This document shows positions 37,131-45,932 of a DNA stretch of 64,000 bases, one piece after another (positions within the stretch are counted from its first letter, which is position 1; every line of letters begins with the position of its first letter). The notes under the pieces were generated by a model. The model searched no databases and was not told where the DNA came from. It saw nothing but the letters and a program-made list of their open reading frames with translations. Origin of the DNA: Pseudobacteroides cellulosolvens ATCC 35603 = DSM 2933. GTDB taxonomy: Bacteria; Bacillota; Clostridia; Acetivibrionales; DSM-2933. The stretch lies in NCBI RefSeq assembly GCF_001262605.1, contig NZ_LGTC01000001.1:5218001-5282000 (forward strand), in the 5' to 3' direction. The position numbers and the translations under genes are program-made.

Positions 37131-40100
37131 TTATAGATCCTCCCGGTTAAGGTAGCGATTATAAAGCGATCCATCGTTGTATATATCTGTAGTAGTAGCT
37201 TCCACCAGTTTAACATCATCGATGGACACCGCTGAAGTTACTGAAGTTGATTCATAACCTGCTATTGTACCCAGATTGAACTGAAGTTCTGCTGTTGTAG
37301 TTGTAGCTGGAGCAGTAAATGTTAGGAAATAATCAGTAGCGGAGTTTGATATAGCAAATTTATTGCCGCCAAAGTACTGATAATTATTGTTTGGATCCAG
37401 GATAGTAACTTCAACTGCTCTGCCCACGGTTGAAGATGCATTAAAGGTCAAAGTGTAGGTTTTATTTTGTATGAGGGAAAGGCTGCCTCGTTTTACCTGA
37501 GGCTTATAGTTTTGATCTCCAACTTTAGTAACATCAGCAACAAGTTTTCCGCTTGTAGCATCTAAAGTAATTGCTCCTGCCCCTGCATCGCTTGCTTCTC
37601 CTGCATATGATCCCCATGCACCTATTCCAGTTTCAAAGGTTCCATCGGTTATGATATCAGTTATAATTGCTGTAGTATCATCCTCAGTGGTAACTGGTGC
37701 TACAATGGACTGAAGGCTCTGACAGTAAAGATCAGCTACTTCAACCATTCTGACATTGTCCAAATAAATATCATGAGCCTCTGTTGCACCAGATACATTC
37801 CCAATTGAAAAAGTTAAGGTACAATTGGTATCAGTTGCACTCATTGGAAAATCAACAATATAATTTTTCATTTCACTTGTTATGTCCAAATCCAAATTAA
37901 AATATTTTGAATAGTCTGCTTTGTCAACAGACAATCTTATCTTTCTGCTGATGGTAGACTTAGCATCAAAGGATATACGGTATTGGCGTCCTTGTTCAAG
38001 ACTAATATTTGACTGATTTACTCCGATGCTCCATGGGTTATCACCCACAGCAGCGATAGCTACTTTCAATTTGCCATCATCAACGGATTTTGTAGATGCA
38101 GCATTTTCTCCGCTTGTATTCCAGTAAATCCAATCTGCTGCTGGAGCAGTCATACTTCCGCCAACAACAAGGTCTTTGGATAACTCTAACCAGTCAACAT
38201 TAACAGCATTACCATAGATCTTAATAACTTGTGCTCCTTTATTAAGATTCACTGAATTGGTTACATTAACCCAACTTGAATTTCCACCTGTATCAGGCAA
38301 GGTTTCTTTGTGATTTTCATCTCCTACACTGAGCCAACCGTTTGCATCGCTGGTGGATACTTTGTATGATATTACATATTTCCCTGCTTCAGGTACGGTA
38401 ATGCTCTTTGAGATATATGAACCAGCTCCAAAGGTAACATAATCGCCATGGGCAGTTATTTCTCCATGAACATCAGCATCTTCTGCCTCAACATGGATTC
38501 CCTGGCTGGAAGCTTTCACATAAACATTGTCAACAAATACTTTCGAAGTATTTCCACCAAGTTTTAACCTTAATTGAGACCTGGCATCAGTATTTTGTGC
38601 CATTTTAAACTTAAATGAATATCTAGTCATATCAGTTGTGAGACTAAATGACTTTTCTGTTGAATAGATAACTGGAGTATCCGCAATACTGCATATATCT
38701 GCTTCTATAGTTCTGGCAGATTCTGCTTTTGCAAAGAAGCTGATAGTGTATTCTTTACCCTTTTCTATATTTAAGCCGCTTTGTGATAGGACTATCGAAT
38801 CTGCTCCTGTTCCTCCGTTTGTTATAGCTGCCTGGAAATAACGGTCAAAAATATTATCGCTTACACTACCTGTTGCAACAGCACTGCCACTGGTTTTAAA
38901 ATTCCAGAAACCCATGCACTTTGAGCCTTGATCGAAGGATCCGTTGTATATAAGGTTTCCGTTACTCAATGGTTCCCTGGAAGCATTAGGATCTCTTGGT
39001 AGTTTAATCATTTTGACATTATCAATATGAACAGTGTTTACTCCAGCTGCACCAACATTGAATTCAAGTCTTGCAGCAGGATTTGTATCTCCAGTCATCT
39101 TGAAATCAAAAGTGTATTCTTTTGATGATGTTGTAAGTGCTATGGTCTGATCACCAGAGTAGTTTGCCCAACCACAATCAGCTTCAGAACCAACCTTTAC
39201 AGACATATTTCTATCTAGGGAAGCCCATGCATCAAAAGTCACACGGTATGTATCTGACTTTTCCACATTAATTGGTTTCTGATATACCTGTACAGAATAG
39301 GTGTTATTACCTGGAGTGGAAATATCAAGTTTTATAGCACCATTATCATTTGATGCTTCTGCGACACCATTATTTGCGTCAACATGAGAGAAGGTCCAAT
39401 AGGAAGTCATAGTGATATCTATATTGCTACCGACATTTCTCATACCAGCAACATCATTATTCTGTTGATCAAAGCTGCCATTATATATGTAGTTTCCATC
39501 TGGCAAAGGTTGTCTTGCAATGGTATTGTTGATTTCTGGACGTTCGCCGGCAGGAGGGTAAACTCCATCTTTTCTTTCATATACTTTGACGTAATCAACA
39601 AACATTTTTGATGGAAAGACAGTTGTCTCATCAGGATTTCCAGGCCAATCTCCTCCCACTGCAAGGTTTAATATCAAATGAAAATCTCTATTGAAGGGTG
39701 CAGGATAGGTTATTGAGTCTGCCTCGTTAATATCTCTTGTATACCAACTTTTCTCGGTGTGGAATAAAGTACCATCAATATACCATCTCATTTCACCAGG
39801 GTCCCATTCAAATGCATAAATGTGATAGCTGTCAGAAAATTTGCCTGAATTAAGAGTATATTCTCCTTGTCCTGAAGCATGTGGATTCCCATAGTGGACT
39901 GTACCATAAATCTTGTTTGGTTGGTGGCCCAATAACTCCAGTATGTCAATTTCTCCACCTTGAGGCCAACCGCCATAAAGATTGTCATCTTCTGGCAACA
40001 TCCATATTGCAGGCCAAATCCCTTGGGATTCAGGCATTTTTGCCTTTATTTCAAAGCGTCCATATGTCCATGCATGTTTTCCTTTTGTAACCACTTTGCC

Positions 40101-40955
40101 AGAGGTATAGTTTTTTCCAAGATAAGTTTCCTTTTTAGCTTCTAAAACCAAGCTGCCATCATGTACATAGGCATTAGCCGTCTTATAAGCTTCCAATTCA
40201 TTGTTGTAAACAACATTTGTATCGGCTGCAGACCAGTTGTCGGAGTTTATTGAATCTCCATCGAAATCATCAGACCATACCAGTGTATAAGGCGCTAAAG
40301 AAGTAATGTTTGTAGGAGTTGGTGTTGGAACTGTTGTATTTGTTGGAGTAGGTGATTTTGCTGTAACAGGAATTATTGCAGGATATTCCGCAGTTGTTGC
40401 ACTAAAATGCTTTGCCAATATTATAACATCCCACATGTCTATACTTTCATCCAGATTAAAGTCAGCAAATGGGCTATATCTTAGATCACTTGATGTTGCA
40501 TTAAAGGCTGATGCTAAAACCATAGCATCAATAATATTTATCATACTATCTTGAACACCTTGTTTGGGAACATCCCCAGCATACATTAAAACAGGCTTAT
40601 CAATAGTTGACAGGATACAATCAATATTACCTGCCAACTTTTGCACAGCTCTTGTGAGATACCCTGCTTTCGAAATCTCTAGATCGATTGTACCGTCTTT
40701 CTTTTTGATTTCAAATTTGAAAAATCCATTTGCATCGGTTAATTGACTAACTGTAGTACCAGTTACTAAAACTTTAAAACCGGATTTAACATTTACATTT
40801 GATGAAATCAAGTCAGGAGTGATATACCCCTGAACAATTATCTTTGAACCGTCATCTGCTGCACCTGCACTTATCGGTAATGACAACAATGTTATAAAGA
40901 TTGTTATAAACATTGCAATGACCCCAAGTTGACTTATACTTCTTTTCGTAAACAT
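37131..40955 (-). CDS. Cellulosomal GH16 beta-1,3(-1,4)-glucanase with N-terminal dockerin and several CBMs
   Basis: The 1274-residue secreted protein has: a signal peptide (1-32), a carboxypeptidase-regulatory-like beta domain (38-113), a dockerin (about 127-187), a Pro/Thr linker, a GH16 domain (225-462) with the catalytic ExDxxE motif GGEIDILE (Glu335, Asp337, Glu340), two CBM4/22-like modules (480-800, beginning NGSFDQ), a CBM6-like module (about 805-920, HVEAEDADVHG) and two more CBM4/22-like modules (925-1260). The likely substrate is laminarin or mixed-linkage glucan. The first dockerin repeat (GVQDSMINIIDAMV) departs from the Ca-binding consensus, while the second (ADFNLDESIDMWDVI) is closer. 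The gene converges on the SBP gene. Confidence 0.92.
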   Translation of the reverse strand: MFTKRSISQLGVIAMFITIFITLLSLPISAGAADDGSKIIVQGYITPDLISSNVNVKSGFKVLVTGTTVSQLTDANGFFKFEIKKKDGTIDLEISKAGYLTRAVQKLAGNIDCILSTIDKPVLMYAGDVPKQGVQDSMINIIDAMVLASAFNATSSDLRYSPFADFNLDESIDMWDVIILAKHFSATTAEYPAIIPVTAKSPTPTNTTVPTPTPTNITSLAPYTLVWSDDFDGDSINSDNWSAADTNVVYNNELEAYKTANAYVHDGSLVLEAKKETYLGKNYTSGKVVTKGKHAWTYGRFEIKAKMPESQGIWPAIWMLPEDDNLYGGWPQGGEIDILELLGHQPNKIYGTVHYGNPHASGQGEYTLNSGKFSDSYHIYAFEWDPGEMRWYIDGTLFHTEKSWYTRDINEADSITYPAPFNRDFHLILNLAVGGDWPGNPDETTVFPSKMFVDYVKVYERKDGVYPPAGERPEINNTIARQPLPDGNYIYNGSFDQQNNDVAGMRNVGSNIDITMTSYWTFSHVDANNGVAEASNDNGAIKLDISTPGNNTYSVQVYQKPINVEKSDTYRVTFDAWASLDRNMSVKVGSEADCGWANYSGDQTIALTTSSKEYTFDFKMTGDTNPAARLEFNVGAAGVNTVHIDNVKMIKLPRDPNASREPLSNGNLIYNGSFDQGSKCMGFWNFKTSGSAVATGSVSDNIFDRYFQAAITNGGTGADSIVLSQSGLNIEKGKEYTISFFAKAESARTIEADICSIADTPVIYSTEKSFSLTTDMTRYSFKFKMAQNTDARSQLRLKLGGNTSKVFVDNVYVKASSQGIHVEAEDADVHGEITAHGDYVTFGAGSYISKSITVPEAGKYVISYKVSTSDANGWLSVGDENHKETLPDTGGNSSWVNVTNSVNLNKGAQVIKIYGNAVNVDWLELSKDLVVGGSMTAPAADWIYWNTSGENAASTKSVDDGKLKVAIAAVGDNPWSIGVNQSNISLEQGRQYRISFDAKSTISRKIRLSVDKADYSKYFNLDLDITSEMKNYIVDFPMSATDTNCTLTFSIGNVSGATEAHDIYLDNVRMVEVADLYCQSLQSIVAPVTTEDDTTAIITDIITDGTFETGIGAWGSYAGEASDAGAGAITLDATSGKLVADVTKVGDQNYKPQVKRGSLSLIQNKTYTLTFNASSTVGRAVEVTILDPNNNYQYFGGNKFAISNSATDYFLTFTAPATTTTAELQFNLGTIAGYESTSVTSAVSIDDVKLVEATTTDIYNDGSLYNRYLNREDL

Positions 40956-41174
40956 TCTAATACCCCTCCTAAAATAATGTTATTTATTTCTTTCTATTTA
41001 TACATTCACATTATAGTAGTACTATCAGGTAGTAATACTCCACGTGATGAAATAGTATGTTTACAAGGACCAATTCCTCAATATACGTTTTATTAGCCAT
41101 TATTAACTAATCTTCGGGAGTAATTATCAGCTATAATAAAATCAATTAATCTTTTACATTTATCTATCGCAAAA
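40956..41174. other. Upstream region of the GH16 gene
   Basis: No gene. A run CCCCTCC (AGGAGGGG on the coding strand) just beyond 40955 is the GH16 ribosome site. The rest is AT-rich and should hold its promoter. Confidence 0.4.
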
Positions 41175-41236
41175 TACCGTTGGAGCGTTCGTTATTTTGC
41201 TCTGCTAAATGTAAGATTAAAAGTGACTTTAATATA
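41175..41236 (+). repeat. Short dispersed repeat, copy B
   Basis: This segment contains GTTATTTTGCTCTGCTAAAT then GTAAGATTA and matches 21757-21810 over about 55 bases. A related theme (GAGCATTTGTCGC) occurs near 42050. Confidence 0.5.
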
Positions 41237-41599
41237 ATCAAAGGCAATTTACTAAAAATATCCTATTTATATTCTAAATTAATTGACTTTTCATTATCTA
41301 TCTCAATAATTTTTGATTAATGGCGATTTTTTTTGATTAAAATATTCACTTTTATGGGTGGATTTGAAATAGCATTGAAAATGTTTTTTGATAAGAATTA
41401 TCGTTTTATTAACCCATTTTAAAATTCGTAGTTAGGAGAGGAAGTATCGAGCAGAAAGAACGGTACTGAATTGGAACCTATTGATCGCTAATAATGAAGA
41501 TAAAGATATTGGCATTTCAGAAGTTTATAGATTTGTATGATTAGTTTTTAAATGAATATGGAATATGATAATTTGTTCCAAAAGAAAAAATATTAAAGT
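41237..41599. other. Gene-free AT-rich stretch
   Basis: I see no gene, RNA or strong hairpin here. It precedes a degraded reading frame. Confidence 0.4.
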
Positions 41600-41776
41600 A
41601 TTTAATTGAGATGGTTTCTGAAATAGGATTAAAACAAGCGGAAGTAAATATTGAAAAAGAGAAAAGTGTTAAAAAACGGTAACAATGATTGGATTGAACT
41701 TAGAATTACTGATGTACCATGTAAATATGGTAGGAATAATTACTTGAGGGATTATTTTGAAGTTGAGTTTGTGTAG
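41600..41776 (+). pseudogene. Degraded unknown gene remnant
   Basis: Two adjoining open pieces in different frames look like one lost gene: KILKYLIEMVSEIGLKQAEV in one frame, then a shift at a run of A residues near 41670, then NNDWIELRITDVPCKYGRN ending at a stop at about 41776. Upstream stops break the frame further. A strong terminator follows 35 bases later, which supports a former gene. I do not recognise the family. Confidence 0.35.
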
Positions 41777-41811
41777 CAAATATTAATTTTCCCGCCATAA
41801 AGTATACCTGC

Positions 41812-41845
41812 AAAGCCCGCCGAGGTTTTATCGGCGGGCTTTTAT
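41812..41845 (+). terminator. Strong GC-rich terminator after the degraded gene
   Basis: AAAGCCCGCCGA and TCGGCGGGCTTT form a perfect 12-bp stem with a 7-base loop, followed by a short T tract. Confidence 0.75.
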
Positions 41846-42230
41846 GTAAAACGGAAGTGTCCCGAATTTTGTGTTTCAGTAATTTTTACAGGTTGACAAG
41901 GTTTGCATAAAGTTATTCTATCCTATTTAATAATTATCATAATAACGAAATTAAACATTAGTTAAAATATGAATTTGATTCGCTGATCGAAGTTTTAGGG
42001 CAGCGAGTCAAGCATTTGTTTACGTCGCCCTGCGAAATGTCTACAGCGGAGCATTTGTCGCTCATTATATTCAATTTTTGCATTGCTATGTTTCCAAGTG
42101 CAGGGTGACTTGAGTATACAACAAATATGCCGTCTTATGCTAGAAGCCCATTGCTGGTATAATAGCCTTTCAACAAAAGCTTAACATCAGCAAAGCAAGT
42201 TGCCAAAGGATAACATGCATTATACACTCG
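41846..42230. other. Gene-free stretch with a partial hairpin theme
   Basis: No ORF of note. Around 41999-42065 there are GC-richer pieces (AGGGCAGCGAG, TCGCCCTGCGAAATG, GCGGAGCATTTG) resembling the dispersed repeat at 21.8 and 41.2 kb. They may be a decayed copy. Confidence 0.3.
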
Positions 42231-42857
42231 TTATTGGATCGAATTCATCAACTCATAAAAATATCCGGATTCATGAGTCCTATAAAGATTATACCAGGCA
42301 TCTAATGTTTTTTCAGAAAATACATCTAAAGCTCTCAAGACATGTAAGGAAAATTCCAACGGAGCTATTCCAGAAGCAGTTATCAGTTTTCCGTCAGTTA
42401 CGGCAGGCTCCTGCTTATAGTACTTTTCTCCTGCATAGTTCGGGCAGATCATCTTAAGATAGTTTAAGTCATTGCTTGTATGCCAGCTCGATTCAAGCAA
42501 CCCTTTCCTAGCAAGACCTACTGTAGAGCCACAAATCGCTGCTACAATAAGACCTTCCATTAAACACTGCTCTGCCTTTGCCAATATAGGTTCATGAATT
42601 GTTTCTGTCCAAGTATTTCCGCCAGGTAAAATCAAAGCATCTGCGTTTTCGATGCTGCACCCGCCCAGGTTAACATCCGGTAATATTTTCAAGCCTCCCA
42701 TTGTAGTGACAGGAGTTTTTTCAATACCCACAGTAACAATTTTTGATGGAGCTAATCCTTTCTTATAATATCTACCTGAGTTCAGTTCAGCAGTTAAATA
42801 CCCTATTTCCCAATCTGCCATCGTATCAAACACATATAGATAAACAGTATTATTCAT
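42231..42857 (-). CDS. DJ-1/PfpI-family protein (class I glutamine amidotransferase-like)
   Basis: The 208-residue protein has the DJ-1/PfpI core: TVYLYVFDTMADWEIGYL at the start, ADALILPGGNTW, and the nucleophile elbow VAAICGSTVGLAR with the candidate Cys. Members act as proteases, glyoxalases/deglycases or unknown hydrolases. ATG 42857 is chosen because GGAGG lies eight bases before it; the in-frame ATGs at 42872 and 42863 precede or crowd that site. It lies 119 bases downstream of the WYL regulator on the same strand, which probably controls it. The exact reaction is unknown. Confidence 0.85.
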   Translation of the reverse strand: MNNTVYLYVFDTMADWEIGYLTAELNSGRYYKKGLAPSKIVTVGIEKTPVTTMGGLKILPDVNLGGCSIENADALILPGGNTWTETIHEPILAKAEQCLMEGLIVAAICGSTVGLARKGLLESSWHTSNDLNYLKMICPNYAGEKYYKQEPAVTDGKLITASGIAPLEFSLHVLRALDVFSEKTLDAWYNLYRTHESGYFYELMNSIQ

Positions 42858-42976
42858 TTGCATGTCCTCCATTTTGATATTTATTGAGCGTTAATCAAAC
42901 GTCCATACATGATAAAGAACCATGTTTATCTCCATGATAAAACAACTTCACTGACAACTACTGTCAGTGAAGCTAT

Positions 42977-43939
42977 CTATAATTGATAATATTCCATTAA
43001 TTCCGCTGCAACAGAAACAAGTTTTTTCTTCAAACTCTGGGGCTCAATCACTTGAATGGCCTTTCCGTAGGGTAGAAGAAAATTGGGTACATATGCATGA
43101 ACTGCTCTTTCGTCAAGTAAAAAGGTCGCCTGATTCGAAGTCCTCTCTTTCAGATGATGACCTAAAAACCAATGGATGCATAGATCGTCCAAAGCTTCTG
43201 CTCTACCATTGATAATTATTAAAATCATTCCATCCTTGCTTTCTGGATCAGGTAAAAGATTTTGTAAAAAATATTCCCTAGCTGAAAAGGCTTCAGGACG
43301 CTTGAATATCATTTGTGTTTGCTTTATATGTAAAATCCGTTCAGCACGAAAGCTTCTAATTTCGTTTCGAAGATGACAAAATCCAACCGTATACCATTTA
43401 TTATTCCAATAGAGCATTCCATAAGGGTCAATCACTCTTGGCCGGGGTTGTTCTTCATGGCTTGTACGGTATTCAATTTCTACAGAATATTCGTTTGCTA
43501 CAGCTCGCTCCAGCCCTTCCAATATCAACTTAACAGATGGAGCAATATCACGATTTATCACTTCAAAACCAGCTAAGTGGCGATTGAGGATGTTTTCCTG
43601 TTCCCGGTTTGAATACATTTTTAATTTTTGTGCTGCATTGTTTAACGACTCACTGAAAGGGTATCCCGCTTCGTTTGCAAATACGGCAGCATGAAGCAGT
43701 GCTTTTTGTTCTTCAATATCGAAAAACAAAGGTGCTTGGATAAAATTGTTCAGTAAACTATATCCACCTTTTTGTCCTGTATCCGACACAATCGGTACTC
43801 CGCTTGCACAGAGTGAATCAATATAACGGTATACAGTTCGTATATTTATCTCTAATTTTTCCGCTATTTGCTTTGCAGTTATTTTTACACCTGAATTTAA
43901 CATCCATAAAATTGCCAGCATATTATCGTTTTTTGCCAT
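42977..43939 (-). CDS. WYL-domain transcriptional regulator (YafY/DeoR-like HTH)
   Basis: The 320-residue protein has an N-terminal winged HTH (ILWMLNSGVKITAKQIAEKL, then RTVYRYIDSLCASGVPIV), a central WYL domain (VIDPYGMLYWNNKWYTVGFC, FRAERIL) and a C-terminal WCX extension. WYL domains bind ligands, often nucleotides or nucleic acid, and control the HTH. The adjacent DJ-1 gene is the obvious target. Length and motifs are complete. Confidence 0.9.
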   Translation of the reverse strand: MAKNDNMLAILWMLNSGVKITAKQIAEKLEINIRTVYRYIDSLCASGVPIVSDTGQKGGYSLLNNFIQAPLFFDIEEQKALLHAAVFANEAGYPFSESLNNAAQKLKMYSNREQENILNRHLAGFEVINRDIAPSVKLILEGLERAVANEYSVEIEYRTSHEEQPRPRVIDPYGMLYWNNKWYTVGFCHLRNEIRSFRAERILHIKQTQMIFKRPEAFSAREYFLQNLLPDPESKDGMILIIINGRAEALDDLCIHWFLGHHLKERTSNQATFLLDERAVHAYVPNFLLPYGKAIQVIEPQSLKKKLVSVAAELMEYYQL

Positions 43940-44081
43940 AAGCTCCCTCCCTTCATACCTTTATTCTACCGTACCCGATACCAATAGTCATCTATTAAAT
44001 ACCACAAATAATCAGGGTAAAAAATACAATTTTTCAACCCGGCTTTTGCTCACTTTTTGCTTTATAACCTTAAATATAGTG

Positions 44082-44288
44082 GTTGACATGCCTTTCTCTC
44101 TTAGAACCACTACCTTTGCAACTATGTTATTGGAAGCACGGGAAAAACCAAAGATTGTATCAGCTCTAATGGGCATGCTAAGACGAGCACCACGCTTGAT
44201 ATATAGTCACGTTGTATCTTCCTAGGTGTACAAAGAAACAGCAGCTACATTGGACGGAGTTTACTCCAAAATCTTCTTAAATGCTTAG
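44082..44288 (+). pseudogene. Remnant of a tyrosine integrase (1)
   Basis: The frame reads SLRTTTFATMLLEAREKP, KIVSALMGMLRR and LIYSHVVSS, then an in-frame TAG, then VYKETAATLDGVYSKIFLNA. This is the C-terminal third of a phage-type integrase (compare HSLRHTFATMLLEAG, KIVSxLLGH, IYSHV). The catalytic RHT is changed to RTT, the second His region is damaged and the N-terminus is missing. It points at the first tRNA-Thr-derived att copy, 190 bases away. Confidence 0.75.
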
Positions 44289-44297
44289 TTGTAGTTG

Positions 44298-44349
44298 TGT
44301 AGCGAGTGTAGCAACTTCTGTAGCAAATATGTAGCAATTCGTGTAGCAA
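44298..44349 (+). repeat. Five spaced direct repeats of TGTAGCAA
   Basis: Copies start at 44298 (TGTAGCGA), 44307, 44319, 44330 and 44342, with steps of 9, 12, 11 and 12 bases, about one helical turn. They lie between the integrase remnant and the att copy, where arm-type integrase sites would be expected. Confidence 0.6.
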
Positions 44350-44430
44350 CGCCGATAATTTTAGGCGGTTTTATGCACCAAATACTAGTATCTCAAGGTG
44401 GTGAATAACTATATAAATCAACAAGAAAAA

Positions 44431-44522
44431 TCCCCAAAACACTGATTCCTCAACGTTTCAAGGATTCCTATTCATAAGCCCTCAACCAGAATCGAACTGG
44501 TGACCTCATCCTTACCATGGAT
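44431..44522 (+). repeat. att copy 1: duplicated 3' half of tRNA-Thr
   Basis: Bases 44478-44522 repeat the 3' half of tRNA-Thr exactly (GCCCTCAACCAGAATCGAAC and on to CCATGGAT), ending within the anticodon arm. The left flank 44431-44477 also matches 48368-48414 with few differences. It is an attachment-site duplication left by integration into tRNA-Thr. Confidence 0.85.
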
Positions 44523-44739
44523 TGTTTCAATGTTCCAAAGCCCTCTGTTTAAAGGTGTTATAGGCTATTAAAAACAACCCATCCACAAACCATTTAGTGA
44601 AAGTGGTAATTTTCGATTTTTAAGTTTCAGTTTTGTCTTTTGAGTTATGCCAATCCTCTTTATAAATATCAGTTATGTCTGATATAATAAATTTATGGTA
44701 AAACTTTAGGACAAAGTTTCAAAAAGGAAGGTAACAATT

Positions 44740-44808
44740 ATGAAGTGGGAAGAAGTTAAAAGGCTTTATCCAAACCAAGTAGTAAATTTTTTATATAACA
44801 GATTTTAA
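44740..44808 (+). pseudogene. Truncated small gene (MKWEEVKRLYPNQ family)
   Basis: A 22-codon frame with a good AAGGAAGG site starts MKWEEVKRLYPNQVV and then stops. The beginning resembles a widespread family of small proteins (about 80-100 residues) starting MKWEEVxxxYPNQ. The rest has been replaced or shifted. It lies 20 bases before the DUF1016 fragment. Confidence 0.4.
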
Positions 44809-44828
44809 CCACCTTTTGGAGGATTTTA

Positions 44829-45206
44829 ATGGATTACATTGTTGACTTTAACGAAATTATCGAACTTATTGAAACTGCTAGACAAAATGCCTTGCAAAAA
44901 GTCAATGAGGAACTTATAAATCTTTATTGGAATGTTGGCAAGTTCTTAAGCGATAGAATAGCAAATGCTAAATGGGGAGATTCTGTAATTGATGACCTAT
45001 CAGAATTCATTAGCCAAAATCATCCTCAAATAAAGGGCTTTAATAGACGAGGATTATACCGAATGAGGCAATTTTATGAAACATATAAAGACAATGAATT
45101 TGTGACACCACTGGTGACACAAATTAGTTGGACTGCCTTCAACCTGTCTCTTTTTAATATTAATTCTCTCCTGTTCTGCAACATAAGCAAGTACCTGGAG
45201 TATTAA
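44829..45206 (+). pseudogene. DUF1016 N-terminal (YhcG-like) gene, 3' truncated
   Basis: The first 100 residues match the DUF1016 N-terminal domain: NALQKVNEELINLYWNVGKF, RRGLYRMRQFYETYK and VTQISWT. Full proteins continue with HHLLIL and a PDDEXK nuclease domain, which is absent. Just after ISWT, near 45131, the sequence becomes an inverted fragment of a serine recombinase, so the last 25 codons are foreign. DUF1016 proteins occur with restriction and defence genes; this one should be inactive. A GGAGG site seven bases before the ATG remains. Confidence 0.75.
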
Positions 45207-45350
45207 ATCGCTTATAAATGTCCTAATCAAATCCTTATGAAGAGTGGTATCGAGAAGAGACATGTCCAGTATTTTTATATCTGCCTTAAGCTCTTGTGTT
45301 ATAAATTGCCATTCTTTAATAATTTCCTTATAGTTCCTACCTCGCCTCAT
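45131..45350 (-). pseudogene. Internal fragment of a serine recombinase (resolvase)
   Basis: On the minus strand the sequence reads RGRNYKEIIKEWQFITQEL, ILDMSLLDTT, DLIRTFISDLILQVLAYVAE and QERINIKKRQVEG. This is the middle of the resolvase domain of Tn3/TnpX-type recombinases (compare DRLGRNYKEI and AEQERENIRKRQAEG). The catalytic-Ser N-terminus and the DNA-binding C-terminus are both lost. It abuts the DUF1016 fragment tail to tail. Confidence 0.75.
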
Positions 45351-45932
45351 TTTTGTTATTTTTAAAATGGTGGACCAATAGATGCTTTTAGATTTACTAG
45401 CTCAGAATTACAAGAGAAGATAGGTATTTTAATCTTTTAGGAATTATTGTTAGTTTAATTTTTCTTTGTACATTATTTAAAACGTTTAGTCACAAAAATA
45501 TATATGATAATGGAAGTGAATAAATTCAGGAGAATGACGAATACGTAGGTGTTTCGAATAATAAAGACCACGTTTTGTATGTTAATTTAATTGAACATTA
45601 GTATTTAAGACAATTTTGAGTTTAAAGGGCTTACGTCCTATAAGCCTCTGAACTTTGAAGGCGTGCGACTTTACATAACAACGCATACAAAGCTAGTAAT
45701 GAATCACGGGTTGCTCAGCAAACCTTTTCGGTGACATAGGAACTATGTAACCCTCAGATCAAATAATATAAAGTGGATTTTGTGTAATACGCTTCTTAGC
45801 TTGAATTCTTTAGAAAGTAATTATTGGCGTTTATAATTAAATCCAGTAAATTCAGGGGTGATACTCTATATAGCAAAACTTAATAACAAATAGTACAGTG
45901 AGAGACAAAACTAATTAAAAGGGGTCAAGAAA
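45351..45932. other. Non-coding stretch upstream of the secreted proteins
   Basis: No credible ORF. It contains a hairpin at about 45628-45652 (GGGCTTA/TAAGCC) and a compact multi-stem segment at 45708-45753, followed by a leader to the small secreted protein gene with an AAAAGGGG ribosome site. Confidence 0.4.
45708..45753 (+). other. Compact folded segment, possible structured leader
   Basis: GGGTT (45708) pairs with AACCC (45749) and encloses a perfect ACATAG-GAA-CTATGT hairpin plus a small GC/TCA/GC hairpin. The arrangement resembles a three-way junction about 180 bases before a secreted-protein gene. No known riboswitch consensus was recognised. Confidence 0.3.

Noticed and set aside
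44829..45206. A working DUF1016 defence nuclease
   Set aside because: The nuclease domain is absent and the tail is inverted resolvase sequence.
45640..45760. A c-di-GMP or glycine riboswitch, or group II intron domain V
   Set aside because: The conserved bases of these classes are missing; only generic hairpins remain.
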